A DNA stretch of 64,000 nucleotides, from contig CAKNHF010000004.1 in NCBI GenBank assembly GCA_930972465.1, forward strand, positions 62,001 through 126,000, written 5' to 3'. A program made the position numbers and the translations under genes. The notes below the pieces were generated by a model. The model saw only the letters and a list, made by a program, of their open reading frames with translations. It was not told the DNA's origin and made no database searches. Every line of letters begins with the position of its first letter. Position 1 is the stretch's first letter. The DNA comes from an uncultured Lachnospiraceae bacterium. Its GTDB lineage: Bacteria; Bacillota; Clostridia; Lachnospirales; Lachnospiraceae. This document shows positions 6,455 through 17,200 of the stretch, in pieces.

Positions 6455-9127
6455 TTAAGCCAGTCTGTGGACCTCCAGCCACTCGGTCCATGTCCTCTTT
6501 CCACTCTCTATCTTTTTCGCCCGCACCTGGAATTCCAGGATCGTGAGCATGGAAAAGATCTGGAACAGCATCACTAGAAAAGCGAGACAGCTGTCAATAC
6601 TCTCCCCACCGCTGATCGTACTTCGGAAGGCTGTCACCGTATAGGTAAACGGTACCCAGCCGTGGAGAAACGGGACAAAGTCCCCGGAGATTTCCAGCGG
6701 GTATGTCCCCACAGACCCGGCCAGCTGGATCACCATAAAAATGAGCATCAGGAAGCTGCCTACACGTCCCAGGAGACTGGTAAAGAAATACATGATCGAC
6801 ATGAACGCCAGAGAGGCAGCACACGCCGTCACCACGGTCATCCCCATCCGCTTCGGATCAAACCCGTTGAAAACATGCAGGGCACCAATCATTGCCAGAG
6901 CCTGGAGCAATGCCGTCGGATAGAGGACAGATGCCTTGCTCAGCCACCATGCTGCTCCCGACTTCAGCTTTCCGGAATATTGGGTAAGCGGGTACATCAG
7001 ACTGAATGCAATACATCCGACCCACAGTCCCACGGACATCATATACGGCGCCATTGCATGCCCGTTATTTGGAACATCTGTGATCTGAGTCTCTTCAGTC
7101 TCAACCGGCGCGGCAAACATATCTGCAGCGGTTCCGGACGTATTCGTCTCCTGAATCTGACCTGCGCCTCTGTCCAGTTCCTCTGAGAGTGTCTCAGCCC
7201 CCTCGGCGACTTTCCCCAGGCCGGTTCCAAGTTCTCCGCTTCCATCTGAAAGCCGCCCCGCTCCATCGCGTATCTGTTCTGCTCCCGAACCGAGCTTTCC
7301 CGCGCCTTCAAGCAGGGCGTTGTCTTTTTCTGTAAGCTGACCTGTACCGGATACAAGATCGGCTGTTCCCTTTTTCAGAGTATCCGCCCCTTCCTGGAGC
7401 TGGCGGACCCCTCCGGCAAGCTGCGGCATCTGCCCTGCCATGCCCTGAGTCCCCTCTGCAAGTGCTTTATTTCCTTTTTCCAGTTCATCCACTCCGCTGT
7501 TTAGGGACGCTGCTCCCTCGCTTAACACAGAGGTTCCCTGTTCTTTTAGTTCCTCCGCCCCGGAGGCAGCGCTTGAGATGCCCGCTGCCAGCTCAGGCGC
7601 TTTTTCCCTGAGGCTTTCTGTCCCGTTCTTCAGTTCATCAATCCCGCCGCTAAGAGAGCCCAGCCCTCCCGTCAGGGCGTCTGCCCCCTCCTGTATCCTT
7701 GGGATCTGTCCGGAAAGTCCGCTGCTCCCCTCGGCTGCTCTATCAACACCGTCCGTGTACTCGGACGCTCCGTCTGCAACTGCCTGAGCCTGCCCCTGAA
7801 GCGCCTGGAGCTGCGCCTGGAGTTCTGAAAGCTGGCTTTGCAGTTCCGCCTGCCCTTCTATCGTGCTCTCGCCCTGGATCACTTCCCCGTCTTCCCCTAC
7901 AGCGCTGTATGCCTGCAGGCCTCCTGCCTGTGCGGCAAGCTGCCCCGACATATCCGCCAGGGAGGAAAGAGCGGAGGAGATCCCTGCCGTCCCGTCGCGC
8001 AGGGACTGTGACTGCCCGCTCAGGGCGCTAAGCCCGGCACTCAGTTCATCCGCTCCGCTCTGCAAAGCTTTGACCCCTTCTGACAGCGCGTTGGCTCCAT
8101 CCTCAAGTTCGCCTGCCCCTGCGGACAGGGAGGCTGCGCCGTCATTCAGGGCGGCAGCGGAATCCGGCAGCGCAGACGCCGCTTCATCCAGCCGGGAAAG
8201 CCCGTCCCGCAGATTCCCCATATTCGCGTCTACATCCGCTGCTCCGTCTGCAAGTTGGGCGCTCCCCGCGGCCGCCGCACTTGCTCCTTCCCGCAGTGCG
8301 GCGGCTCCCTGGTCCAGGGTCTTTACCCCTTCTGATAATTCCGGCATCTTATCTGCGAACTGCCCGATCCCGTCCTTTAGCTGTCCGGCTCCCTGGTCCA
8401 GTGCCCCGGCGCCATCCGCCACAGAACCTACTCCGGCAATATACTGCCCCAGGCCCTCTTCCATCTCCCTGCTTCCGTCTGCGAAGGTAAGGGTACTGTC
8501 CGCCAGGACCTGCAGGTTCTCCGTGATTTTCTGGTTGCCGTCCATTAACTGTTCCGCCCCGTCTTTGATCTTCCCGGAACCCTCTGCCGCTTCCGCCATG
8601 CCTTCCCCCGCCTCTTCTATTTTCTCAAACATGACGCGGGCATAGGTTTTGGTCACTTCTTCCCTGACGGAGTTTTCCAGCTCTTTCATCGCGCTCTCGC
8701 TCATTTTAGAAGCGATATAATTTGTCCCCGGATTTGTCTGATAGCCAAGCTGCATCTTTTCCGGCTCCTTCTCTGTCACTGTGGCGGCACGGGCAGAAAA
8801 ATCCTCCGGGATCGTTATGACCATATAATAAGTACCGTCTTTTAGTCCCTGCTCCGCCCTGTCTCCTTCAGGGAAGCAAAAATCCAGGGCGTCGTTTGTC
8901 TTTAGTTCCTCCATCATTTCCCGCCCCACTGCCAGTTCTTTTCCCCCATAGCTGACCGGGACGTCCTTATTGACCACCGCGACAGGAAGCCTGTCAAGAT
9001 TCCCATACGGGTCCCACATAGACCCCAGGAAAAGGGTCGTATAGATTGTCGGGATCACTATGACCGCCGCAGTGACGAGCAGGAGTATCCTGTTATGTAA
9101 GAGCCCTTTCCACTCTTTCTTTAACAT
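6455..9127 (-). CDS. YhgE/Pip family membrane protein
   Basis: About 890 residues, start at 9127 (MLKKEWKG, AAGGAG ten bases upstream). One N-terminal membrane helix (RILLLVTAAVIVIPTIYTTL), then an extracytoplasmic YhgE_N domain. A roughly 500-residue stretch follows with many approximate repeats of the type LxxGAxxLxxG (DGAEQLMDG, LDQGAGQLKDG, LSGGIDELKNG). Five membrane segments close the C terminus (ABC-2 permease fold). This is the layout of Pip/YhgE proteins, known as phage receptor in Lactococcus and related to type VII secretion accessory factors. Downstream terminator and an upstream palindrome suggest a single-gene unit under local repression, although no TetR gene is adjacent. Confidence 0.88.
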   Translation of the reverse strand: MLKKEWKGLLHNRILLLVTAAVIVIPTIYTTLFLGSMWDPYGNLDRLPVAVVNKDVPVSYGGKELAVGREMMEELKTNDALDFCFPEGDRAEQGLKDGTYYMVITIPEDFSARAATVTEKEPEKMQLGYQTNPGTNYIASKMSESAMKELENSVREEVTKTYARVMFEKIEEAGEGMAEAAEGSGKIKDGAEQLMDGNQKITENLQVLADSTLTFADGSREMEEGLGQYIAGVGSVADGAGALDQGAGQLKDGIGQFADKMPELSEGVKTLDQGAAALREGASAAAAGSAQLADGAADVDANMGNLRDGLSRLDEAASALPDSAAALNDGAASLSAGAGELEDGANALSEGVKALQSGADELSAGLSALSGQSQSLRDGTAGISSALSSLADMSGQLAAQAGGLQAYSAVGEDGEVIQGESTIEGQAELQSQLSELQAQLQALQGQAQAVADGASEYTDGVDRAAEGSSGLSGQIPRIQEGADALTGGLGSLSGGIDELKNGTESLREKAPELAAGISSAASGAEELKEQGTSVLSEGAASLNSGVDELEKGNKALAEGTQGMAGQMPQLAGGVRQLQEGADTLKKGTADLVSGTGQLTEKDNALLEGAGKLGSGAEQIRDGAGRLSDGSGELGTGLGKVAEGAETLSEELDRGAGQIQETNTSGTAADMFAAPVETEETQITDVPNNGHAMAPYMMSVGLWVGCIAFSLMYPLTQYSGKLKSGAAWWLSKASVLYPTALLQALAMIGALHVFNGFDPKRMGMTVVTACAASLAFMSIMYFFTSLLGRVGSFLMLIFMVIQLAGSVGTYPLEISGDFVPFLHGWVPFTYTVTAFRSTISGGESIDSCLAFLVMLFQIFSMLTILEFQVRAKKIESGKRTWTEWLEVHRLA

Positions 9128-9179
9128 TTTATCCAGTCTCCTTCCATGTTTTATAATAGACATAAAGTCTGATAACAGA

Positions 9180-9206
9180 TATTATGTTGTTTATTTAAAC
9201 ATAATA
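9180..9206. promoter_or_regulatory. Palindromic operator upstream of yhgE
   Basis: TATTATGTT, nine bases, AACATAATA: perfect 9-bp arms about 55 bp upstream of the yhgE start. The size and position suit a TetR/MarR-type operator overlapping the promoter. The regulator is not in this window. Confidence 0.45.
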
Positions 9207-9358
9207 AATTATAGAAGACTCGTGGAAAAATGCAACCGTTGATTCTGCTTTGTTTTGTCGGTTACTGGATAGATATGCGACGTTTTGTCTATTTTTTATT
9301 CTTTTTTAATAACTTTCTAAAACGTAATGGAGACTGCGGATACATTCTGCCTCATACG

Positions 9359-9862
9359 TCAGGGGCATGTCTGTATCTTCAATATGCTCCCTAAGATATG
9401 ACCGCAGTCCCATTTCTCAAACTCCGGCCCATCGGACAGCGAACACGGATGTTTAAATATGCAGGGAAGGCCATCAATATCGAACACGGGAATCCTCTCT
9501 CCTTCCGTCATCGGCACTATTTTAAGCGTCCCGGGAAAGTTCTCCCCGAAGGCTTCCTCATCGCGGTAAAGCCTTCCCTGGTATTCCGGGAGCATGAGGA
9601 AGCGTCCGCAAAATAAAAAATCGATCCTCCGCACGGCCGTTCTCCCTGCGCCTTCTCCCGGGTCTGCATGTACCGTTTCCTCCGCGCGTACCTTCATGAT
9701 ATCCACACCCAGAGAGAGGAAAAACGCTTTCTGCTTCTCTGACATGCCGTCATAAATCTTTTTATTTATCCGTTTATCTTCTGCGTAGTCATTTGACAGG
9801 TACAGTTGTCTTGTCGCCTCCACATCTATATCTATCTTCCAGGGATAAAACTCAAATATCAT
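9359..9862 (-). CDS. Hypothetical protein
   Basis: 167 residues, soluble, not recognised as a named domain. It starts MIFEFYPWKIDIDVEATRQL and contains FLSLGVDIMKVRAEE, FLFCGRFLMLPEYQGRLY and PVFDIDGLPCIFKHP. It carries six cysteines: one each in LFCGRF, LPCIFK, HPCSLSD, WDCGHI and near the end (QTCP), plus the surrounding Trp-Asp-Cys-Gly, but with no clear metal motif. Ribosome site AGGAGACAG close to the start. It stands alone between yhgE and the leuS region; no operon partner. Confidence 0.6.
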   Translation of the reverse strand: MIFEFYPWKIDIDVEATRQLYLSNDYAEDKRINKKIYDGMSEKQKAFFLSLGVDIMKVRAEETVHADPGEGAGRTAVRRIDFLFCGRFLMLPEYQGRLYRDEEAFGENFPGTLKIVPMTEGERIPVFDIDGLPCIFKHPCSLSDGPEFEKWDCGHILGSILKIQTCP

Positions 9863-10092
9863 TTTCTGTCTCCTCTCTGCATAAAAATCCCCATGGACCT
9901 TCAGGTAACGTTTCAGCCGTCAGGTCTTTAAAGCCAAACGGTTTCTTGTCCATCAGCCCCATTCTATGTAAGAATAGAGGTCAGCCGCCCTGCAACACAG
10001 TTGTCCCTGTTTCCCTATACTATCATGATCATATCATGCACACAAGAATCACCGGAAGTGCCAAAAGGCACATCCTGGGATTGTAAGCGGTC

Positions 10093-10122
10093 GCCAAGGC
10101 CCGGACAAGTCCGGGCTTTGGC
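10093..10122. other. GC-rich hairpin in the 9863-10134 gap
   Basis: GCCAAGGCCCGGAC, two bases, GTCCGGGCTTTGGC: a 14-bp stem with one G-T wobble. The gap 9863-10134 (about 270 bp) shows no gene; this hairpin is its only clear structure. No T run follows it, so it may be a REP-like or RNA-stability element rather than a terminator. Confidence 0.4.
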
Positions 10123-10134
10123 CCGTCGCCGTAA

Positions 10135-10176
10135 CAAAAAAGCCGAGTTCCCTGTTTTCAAGGGTTCTCGGCTTTT
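10135..10176 (-). terminator. leuS terminator
   Basis: AGCCGAG ... CTCGGCT stem with inner CCCT/AGGG pairing, flanked by A runs and T runs on both sides; on the minus strand it ends in TTTTTTG just after the leuS stop. Confidence 0.85.
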
Positions 10177-10182
10177 ACAATC

Positions 10183-12615
10183 TTATTTCATCACAATATT
10201 GATGATCTTCTTCGGAACATAAATCTCTTTGACCACGTTTCCTGTCAGCTTATCCGCAACCGCTTCTTTTCCTGCTGCGATAGCGTCCTCCTTGGAGATA
10301 TCTGCGGAGATGCTGATGACCGCTTTTGTCTTCCCGTTGATCTGAACCGGTATCTCAATCTCGTCGTCCTTCATCTCGTTCTCATCGTAGGACGGCCATC
10401 CAGCCTTGAAGACAGTCTCCGTATGTCCTAACTGCTCCCACATTTCTTCTGCGAAGTGAGGTGCGAACGGAGAGATCAGGACTGCGATGGTCTCAAGTGT
10501 CTCTTTATCGATTCCGCCTTCTTTCTTAGCGACCTCGATAAATTTATTGTTGTACTCCATGAAGCCGGAGATGACCGTGTTCAGGCTGAAGCTCTCCAGG
10601 CGGGTTGTGATATCGTATACCATCCTGTGGCGCAGCTTGACCATCTCTTTCGTCGCCTTGACGTCTTTCTCCCTGCTGTCCATGAGCAGGTTCCAGAGAC
10701 GTTTCAGGAAACGGTTGACGCCGTCGATCCCTCTGTCATCCCACTCTGCATCCAGCTCCGGCGGTCCCACAAAGAGCTCGTACATCCTCAGTGAGTCGCA
10801 TCCGTAGTCCCTTACAAGGTCATCCGGTGATACCACATTTCCTTTGGACTTGCTCATCTTGATACCGTTCTTTCCGGTGATCATTCCCTGGTTGAACAGC
10901 TTGTGGAACGGCTCGTCAAAGTCGATCACGCCGATATCGCACAGGAACTTTGTGTAGAATCTGGAGTACAGCAGATGGAGGACCGCATGCTCCACGCCTC
11001 CGATATACATATCTACCGGCAGATATTTGTCTGCTTTCTCCCTGGATACCAGTTCCTTATCGTTGTGGTTGTCCACATAGCGCAGGAAATACCAGGAGGA
11101 ACCGGCCCACTGGGGCATGGTGTTCGTCTCTCTCTTCGCCGGCTTTCCGCAGGCCGGGCACTTGCAGTTCACCCACTCGTCGATAGCGGCAAGGGGTGAC
11201 TCGCCTGTACCCGTCGGCTCGTAGGACTCTACATCCGGCAGGCGCAGCGGAAGCTCTTCCTCCGGCACCGGCACGCATCCGCAGTCCGGGCAGTGTACGA
11301 TCGGGATCGGTTCTCCCCAGTAGCGCTGACGGGAGAATACCCAGTCGCGCAGCTTGTAGTTTACTGTCGCCCTCCCGATTCCCATCTTCTCGATGATATG
11401 CGGAGCCTCTTTCTTGAGGACAGCAGACTCCATTCCGTTCCACTCTCCGGAATTGATCATGGTTCCGGAGGCCTCTGTATAAGCCTCTGTCATGTTTTCG
11501 ATCTCTTTGCCGTCTTTTGCGATGACCTGGATGATCGGAATGTTGAATTTTGTAGCGAACTCAAAGTCACGGTCGTCATGGGCAGGAACACACATGATCG
11601 CTCCGGTACCATAGTCAGCCAGTACATAATCGGACAGCCAGATCGGCGTCTTTGCCCCGTTCAGCGGGTTGATGGCATAGCTTCCGGTAAACACACCGGT
11701 CTTTTCCTTATCCTGCATACGGTCAACGTTGGACTTCATGGAAGCCTCGTAGATGTATTTCTCTACCGCGTCCTTCGTCTCCGGAGTTGCAAGAGATTTC
11801 GCCAGTTCATGCTCCGGAGCCAGCACCATGAAAGTCGCCCCGTACAGTGTATCCGGTCTTGTCGTATAGACTGTGATCTTCTCGTCACGTCCCTCTACCG
11901 GGAACTCGACCTCTGCTCCATAGGATTTTCCGATCCAGTCTGTCTGCATCTTTTTGACCTTCTCCGGCCAGTCCAGCTTATCAAGGTCATTTAACAGACG
12001 GTCCGCGTATTTCGTGATGCGGAGCATCCACTGGCGCAGGTTCTTCTTTGTCACCTCAGCGCCGCAACGCTCGCATTTTCCGTTTACGACCTCCTCGTTT
12101 GCCAGACCTGTCTTACAGGACGGACACCAGTTGATCGGGAATTCCTTCTCATATGCAAGGCCAGCCTTGAACATCTTTACGAAGATCCACTGTGTCCATT
12201 TGTAGAAGTTCGGATCTGTCGTATTTACTTCCATATCCCAGTCATAGAGAGCTGCGATATCGTTGATCTGTTTTTTGATATTGGCTACGTTCTCAGCGGT
12301 TGATTTCGCCGGATGAACGCCCATCTTGATGGCATAGTTCTCAGCCGGAAGGCCGAATGCATCCCATCCCATGGGATGGATGATGTAGTATCCCTGCTGC
12401 AGTTTATAACGGCTCCATACATCGGAGATCACATATCCTCTCCAGTGTCCTACATGAAGTCCGTTTCCTGACGGATACGGGAACATGTCAAGACAGTAAT
12501 ACTTCGGTTTTTCTTTCCCGTTTTCATCGGTCTTCGGATTGACCGGATCCTTCTCCCATTTCTCACGCCATTTCTTCTCAATGGCTCTGTGATTGTACAC
12601 GATCTTTGTACCCAT
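10183..12615 (-). CDS. leuS: Leucine--tRNA ligase
   Basis: About 810 residues, bacterial LeuRS length. HIGH-type motif FPYPSGNGLHVGHW near residue 45, zinc-like knuckles (CPSCKTGLANEEVVNGKCERC; CPDCGCVPVPEEELP), a CP1 editing domain with VLAPEHELA, the KMSKS loop (NGIKMSKSKGNVV) and C-terminal anticodon domain. Start chosen at 12615 (MGTKIVYNHRA) with GAGAGG nine bases upstream; the longer frame reaches back into the T-box leader and is not likely used. Regulated by the T-box upstream. Confidence 0.97.
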   Translation of the reverse strand: MGTKIVYNHRAIEKKWREKWEKDPVNPKTDENGKEKPKYYCLDMFPYPSGNGLHVGHWRGYVISDVWSRYKLQQGYYIIHPMGWDAFGLPAENYAIKMGVHPAKSTAENVANIKKQINDIAALYDWDMEVNTTDPNFYKWTQWIFVKMFKAGLAYEKEFPINWCPSCKTGLANEEVVNGKCERCGAEVTKKNLRQWMLRITKYADRLLNDLDKLDWPEKVKKMQTDWIGKSYGAEVEFPVEGRDEKITVYTTRPDTLYGATFMVLAPEHELAKSLATPETKDAVEKYIYEASMKSNVDRMQDKEKTGVFTGSYAINPLNGAKTPIWLSDYVLADYGTGAIMCVPAHDDRDFEFATKFNIPIIQVIAKDGKEIENMTEAYTEASGTMINSGEWNGMESAVLKKEAPHIIEKMGIGRATVNYKLRDWVFSRQRYWGEPIPIVHCPDCGCVPVPEEELPLRLPDVESYEPTGTGESPLAAIDEWVNCKCPACGKPAKRETNTMPQWAGSSWYFLRYVDNHNDKELVSREKADKYLPVDMYIGGVEHAVLHLLYSRFYTKFLCDIGVIDFDEPFHKLFNQGMITGKNGIKMSKSKGNVVSPDDLVRDYGCDSLRMYELFVGPPELDAEWDDRGIDGVNRFLKRLWNLLMDSREKDVKATKEMVKLRHRMVYDITTRLESFSLNTVISGFMEYNNKFIEVAKKEGGIDKETLETIAVLISPFAPHFAEEMWEQLGHTETVFKAGWPSYDENEMKDDEIEIPVQINGKTKAVISISADISKEDAIAAGKEAVADKLTGNVVKEIYVPKKIINIVMK

Positions 12616-12637
12616 TTGATGATTCCTCTCTTTCATA

Positions 12638-12920
12638 ATAGAAAAAGCCTTTTCACTCTGAAAACTCAAGAGACGAAAAGGCCTGATTCCGTGGTACCAC
12701 TCTTGTTCATCTGCTTTTCTCTGCAGATGCACTCATTCATTCTGTAACGGGAACTCCCGCTCCTGCCTACTCTTCGTACCGCACTAAGGCGATTATCCTT
12801 TTCAGCCGAAGGACTCCGAGATCAGTTCAGAGTTTACGCTGCTGCCTCGCACCTTCCGGCAGTTCTCTGAAAGCGGTACGCTCCTACTACTTCTCTTCTT
12901 CGTCTTTGCCATATACTCAT
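12638..12920 (-). promoter_or_regulatory. Leucine T-box leader of leuS
   Basis: The minus strand carries the T-box signature AGAGTGGTACCACGGAATC (12686-12704 region), the antiterminator that pairs with uncharged tRNA. Past it lies the terminator stem GCCTTTTC / GAAAAGGC (12675-12682 with 12647-12654) and a T run. Upstream, stem-I features AGTAGGAGC and GAGAACTGCCGGAAGGTGCGAGGCAGC-like segments occur around 12840-12890. The region GAACTGATCTCGGAG offers CTG and CTC as specifier candidates, both leucine. It should raise leuS expression when tRNA-Leu is uncharged. Confidence 0.92.
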
Positions 12921-12966
12921 TTATTATATGAAGCGGATTAAAATTAGTCAAGGAATTTTTAAGTTT

Positions 12967-12997
12967 TTGCAACCAAAGTCTTGTCTCGTCAGTCTAA
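12967..12997 (+). promoter_or_regulatory. ECF-type promoter before the sigma gene
   Basis: TTGCAACC (12967-12974) and GTCTAA (12992-12997) with 17 bases between GCAACC and GTCTAA. This is the AAC ... GTCTAA pattern of ECF sigma autoregulatory promoters rather than sigma-A. A close variant stands before the second sigma remnant near 49762. Confidence 0.5.
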
Positions 12998-13058
12998 CCA
13001 GTGTAAATATTTATCAGATACATTAAAGGAAAGTGCACATTCCTGAAAGGAGAAAACA

Positions 13059-13556
13059 ATGACTGACCCAACAGAACACCTTCGGCTCGTAAAACGGGCA
13101 ATCCGCGGGAATCCCGATGCATACGGGCAGCTCATCGCGGGGCAGCAGGAATATTTATATAAAATGGCGTTCCTCTATATGAAAAATAAGGAGGACGCTC
13201 TGGATCTGGTTGGTTCCACGGTTCTCAAAGGCTATCAGAACATCCATCGGCTGAAAAATCCCGAATGGTTCAGGACCTGGCTGACCCGGATCCTGATCAA
13301 TCTTGCACGGGATGAACTGAAAAAGGCAGTCCATCACAGCGATATCACTGAACTTCAGGTTCCGGAGACCCCCTCAGGAGTGTCCGCCGAGGAGAAATGC
13401 GATCTGGATTCTGCGCTCCGAAAGCTGCCGGACAAATACCGGACTCCTGTGGTCCTGAAATATTACAGCGGACTCTCCATCCGGAAGATCGCCTATGTCA
13501 CCGGATGGCTGGAAGAAAATGCGGTGTCAAAGATTGAGATACCGTTGGAGGGATGA
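13059..13556 (+). pseudogene. ECF sigma factor, frameshifted at 3' end
   Basis: Region 2 (AYGQLIAGQQEYLYKMAFLYM, DALDLVGSTVLKGYQ, WFRTWLTRILINLARDELKK) and the start of region 4 (ALRKLPDKYRTPVVLKYYSGL, IRKIAYVTGW) are those of an ECF sigma-70 factor. After EENAV the reading frame leaves the family. In the neighbouring frame from about 13523 one reads CQRLRYRWRDEG, which fits the end of region 4.2. So a one-base shift has replaced the last recognition-helix residues. The anti-sigma gene normally following is absent; a terminator and the bglA 3' end come next. AAAGGAG precedes the ATG. Function probably lost. Confidence 0.7.
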
Positions 13557-13601
13557 GGGAATAGTATTCTTCCATCTCTGATCACTATAGATTCATAATT
13601 A

Positions 13602-13643
13602 ATCCCCGGATTCTCTGGTCATTGTACCAGAAATTCCGGGGAT
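13602..13643. terminator. Hairpin between sigma gene and bglA
   Basis: ATCCCCGGA ... TCCGGGGAT with inner TCTGGT/ACCAGA stem. It lies between two convergent genes and can serve both. Confidence 0.7.
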
Positions 13644-13676
13644 CTTATTCCTATTATTCAGTTATTTCATTTTCTA

Positions 13677-16551
<2,875 letters not shown>

Positions 16552-16639
16552 GTTAAATAACCCTAATCGTAAAATCCTCCCGATATCACCGTTTTTATGC
16601 TTATTTTTATCGAAGAAGAACACGATCGACGGCAGTTTT

Positions 16640-17182
16640 TCAGGGCATTCCTCTTCTGAGTCTCTGCTCCCAGAGAACAACGCTTCCGCTTTCAAGACTT
16701 TTCTTTACGTCAATCACTCTCTGATTGGACGATCCTCTGAAGACGAGCGTGATATCTTTCAGACGCTCAATAAATCTTCCGTCCACAAGAATATCAATCA
16801 TGGAAAGCATTTCGTCCGTATACCCGCATCTTGCGCGGCTTTCACCGAGCAGCTCCCTGTCAAAAAGCCATCCCGTATAACACCAGACGTCTTTCCGGGG
16901 ATATCTCTCTTTCACTTTTCTCAGGAGCCGGACAAGCACTTCCTGGTTCTGCGGTTCAAACGGTTCCCCTCCGAGAAGGGATAGGCCGCTGATATAATCC
17001 GGCGAAAGCGCTTCCAGTATTTCTTCTTCCGTCTCTTCGGTATATTCTTTCCCGTAGCTGAAGTTCCACGTCTCCTGATTAAAGCATCCCGGGCAGTGGT
17101 GTGTACAGCCGGAAACAAAGAGAGAGACTCTGACTCCCTCTCCGTTTGCAATATCGCATTTCTTTATCTCACCATAATACAT
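16640..17182 (-). CDS. nrdG: Anaerobic RNR-activating protein
   Basis: 180 residues, radical-SAM activase. The CX3CX2C cluster motif is in SGCTHHCPGCFNQ, followed by LSLLGGEPFEPQN, the GGE motif that binds SAM. It makes the glycyl radical on NrdD. It follows nrdD by 18 bases with GGAGAAAAGACAC before the ATG, the standard nrdDG operon. Confidence 0.95.
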   Translation of the reverse strand: MYYGEIKKCDIANGEGVRVSLFVSGCTHHCPGCFNQETWNFSYGKEYTEETEEEILEALSPDYISGLSLLGGEPFEPQNQEVLVRLLRKVKERYPRKDVWCYTGWLFDRELLGESRARCGYTDEMLSMIDILVDGRFIERLKDITLVFRGSSNQRVIDVKKSLESGSVVLWEQRLRRGMP

Positions 17183-17200
17183 GTGTCTTTTCTCCGTATA

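Noticed and set aside
6700..8600. Tandem repeats in DNA of yhgE
   Set aside because: The repetition is at protein level (approximate LxxGAxxLxxG units) with diverged codons, normal for this family; not a mobile or CRISPR array.
7863..8645. Long Ala/Ser/Pro-rich plus-strand open frame inside yhgE
   Set aside because: It is antisense to the LxxGA repeat stretch. The bias comes from the codons of the repeats; no ribosome site or family match.
11293..11994. Plus-strand open frame opposite leuS
   Set aside because: Shadow of the leuS reading frame; no start signal or recognisable protein.
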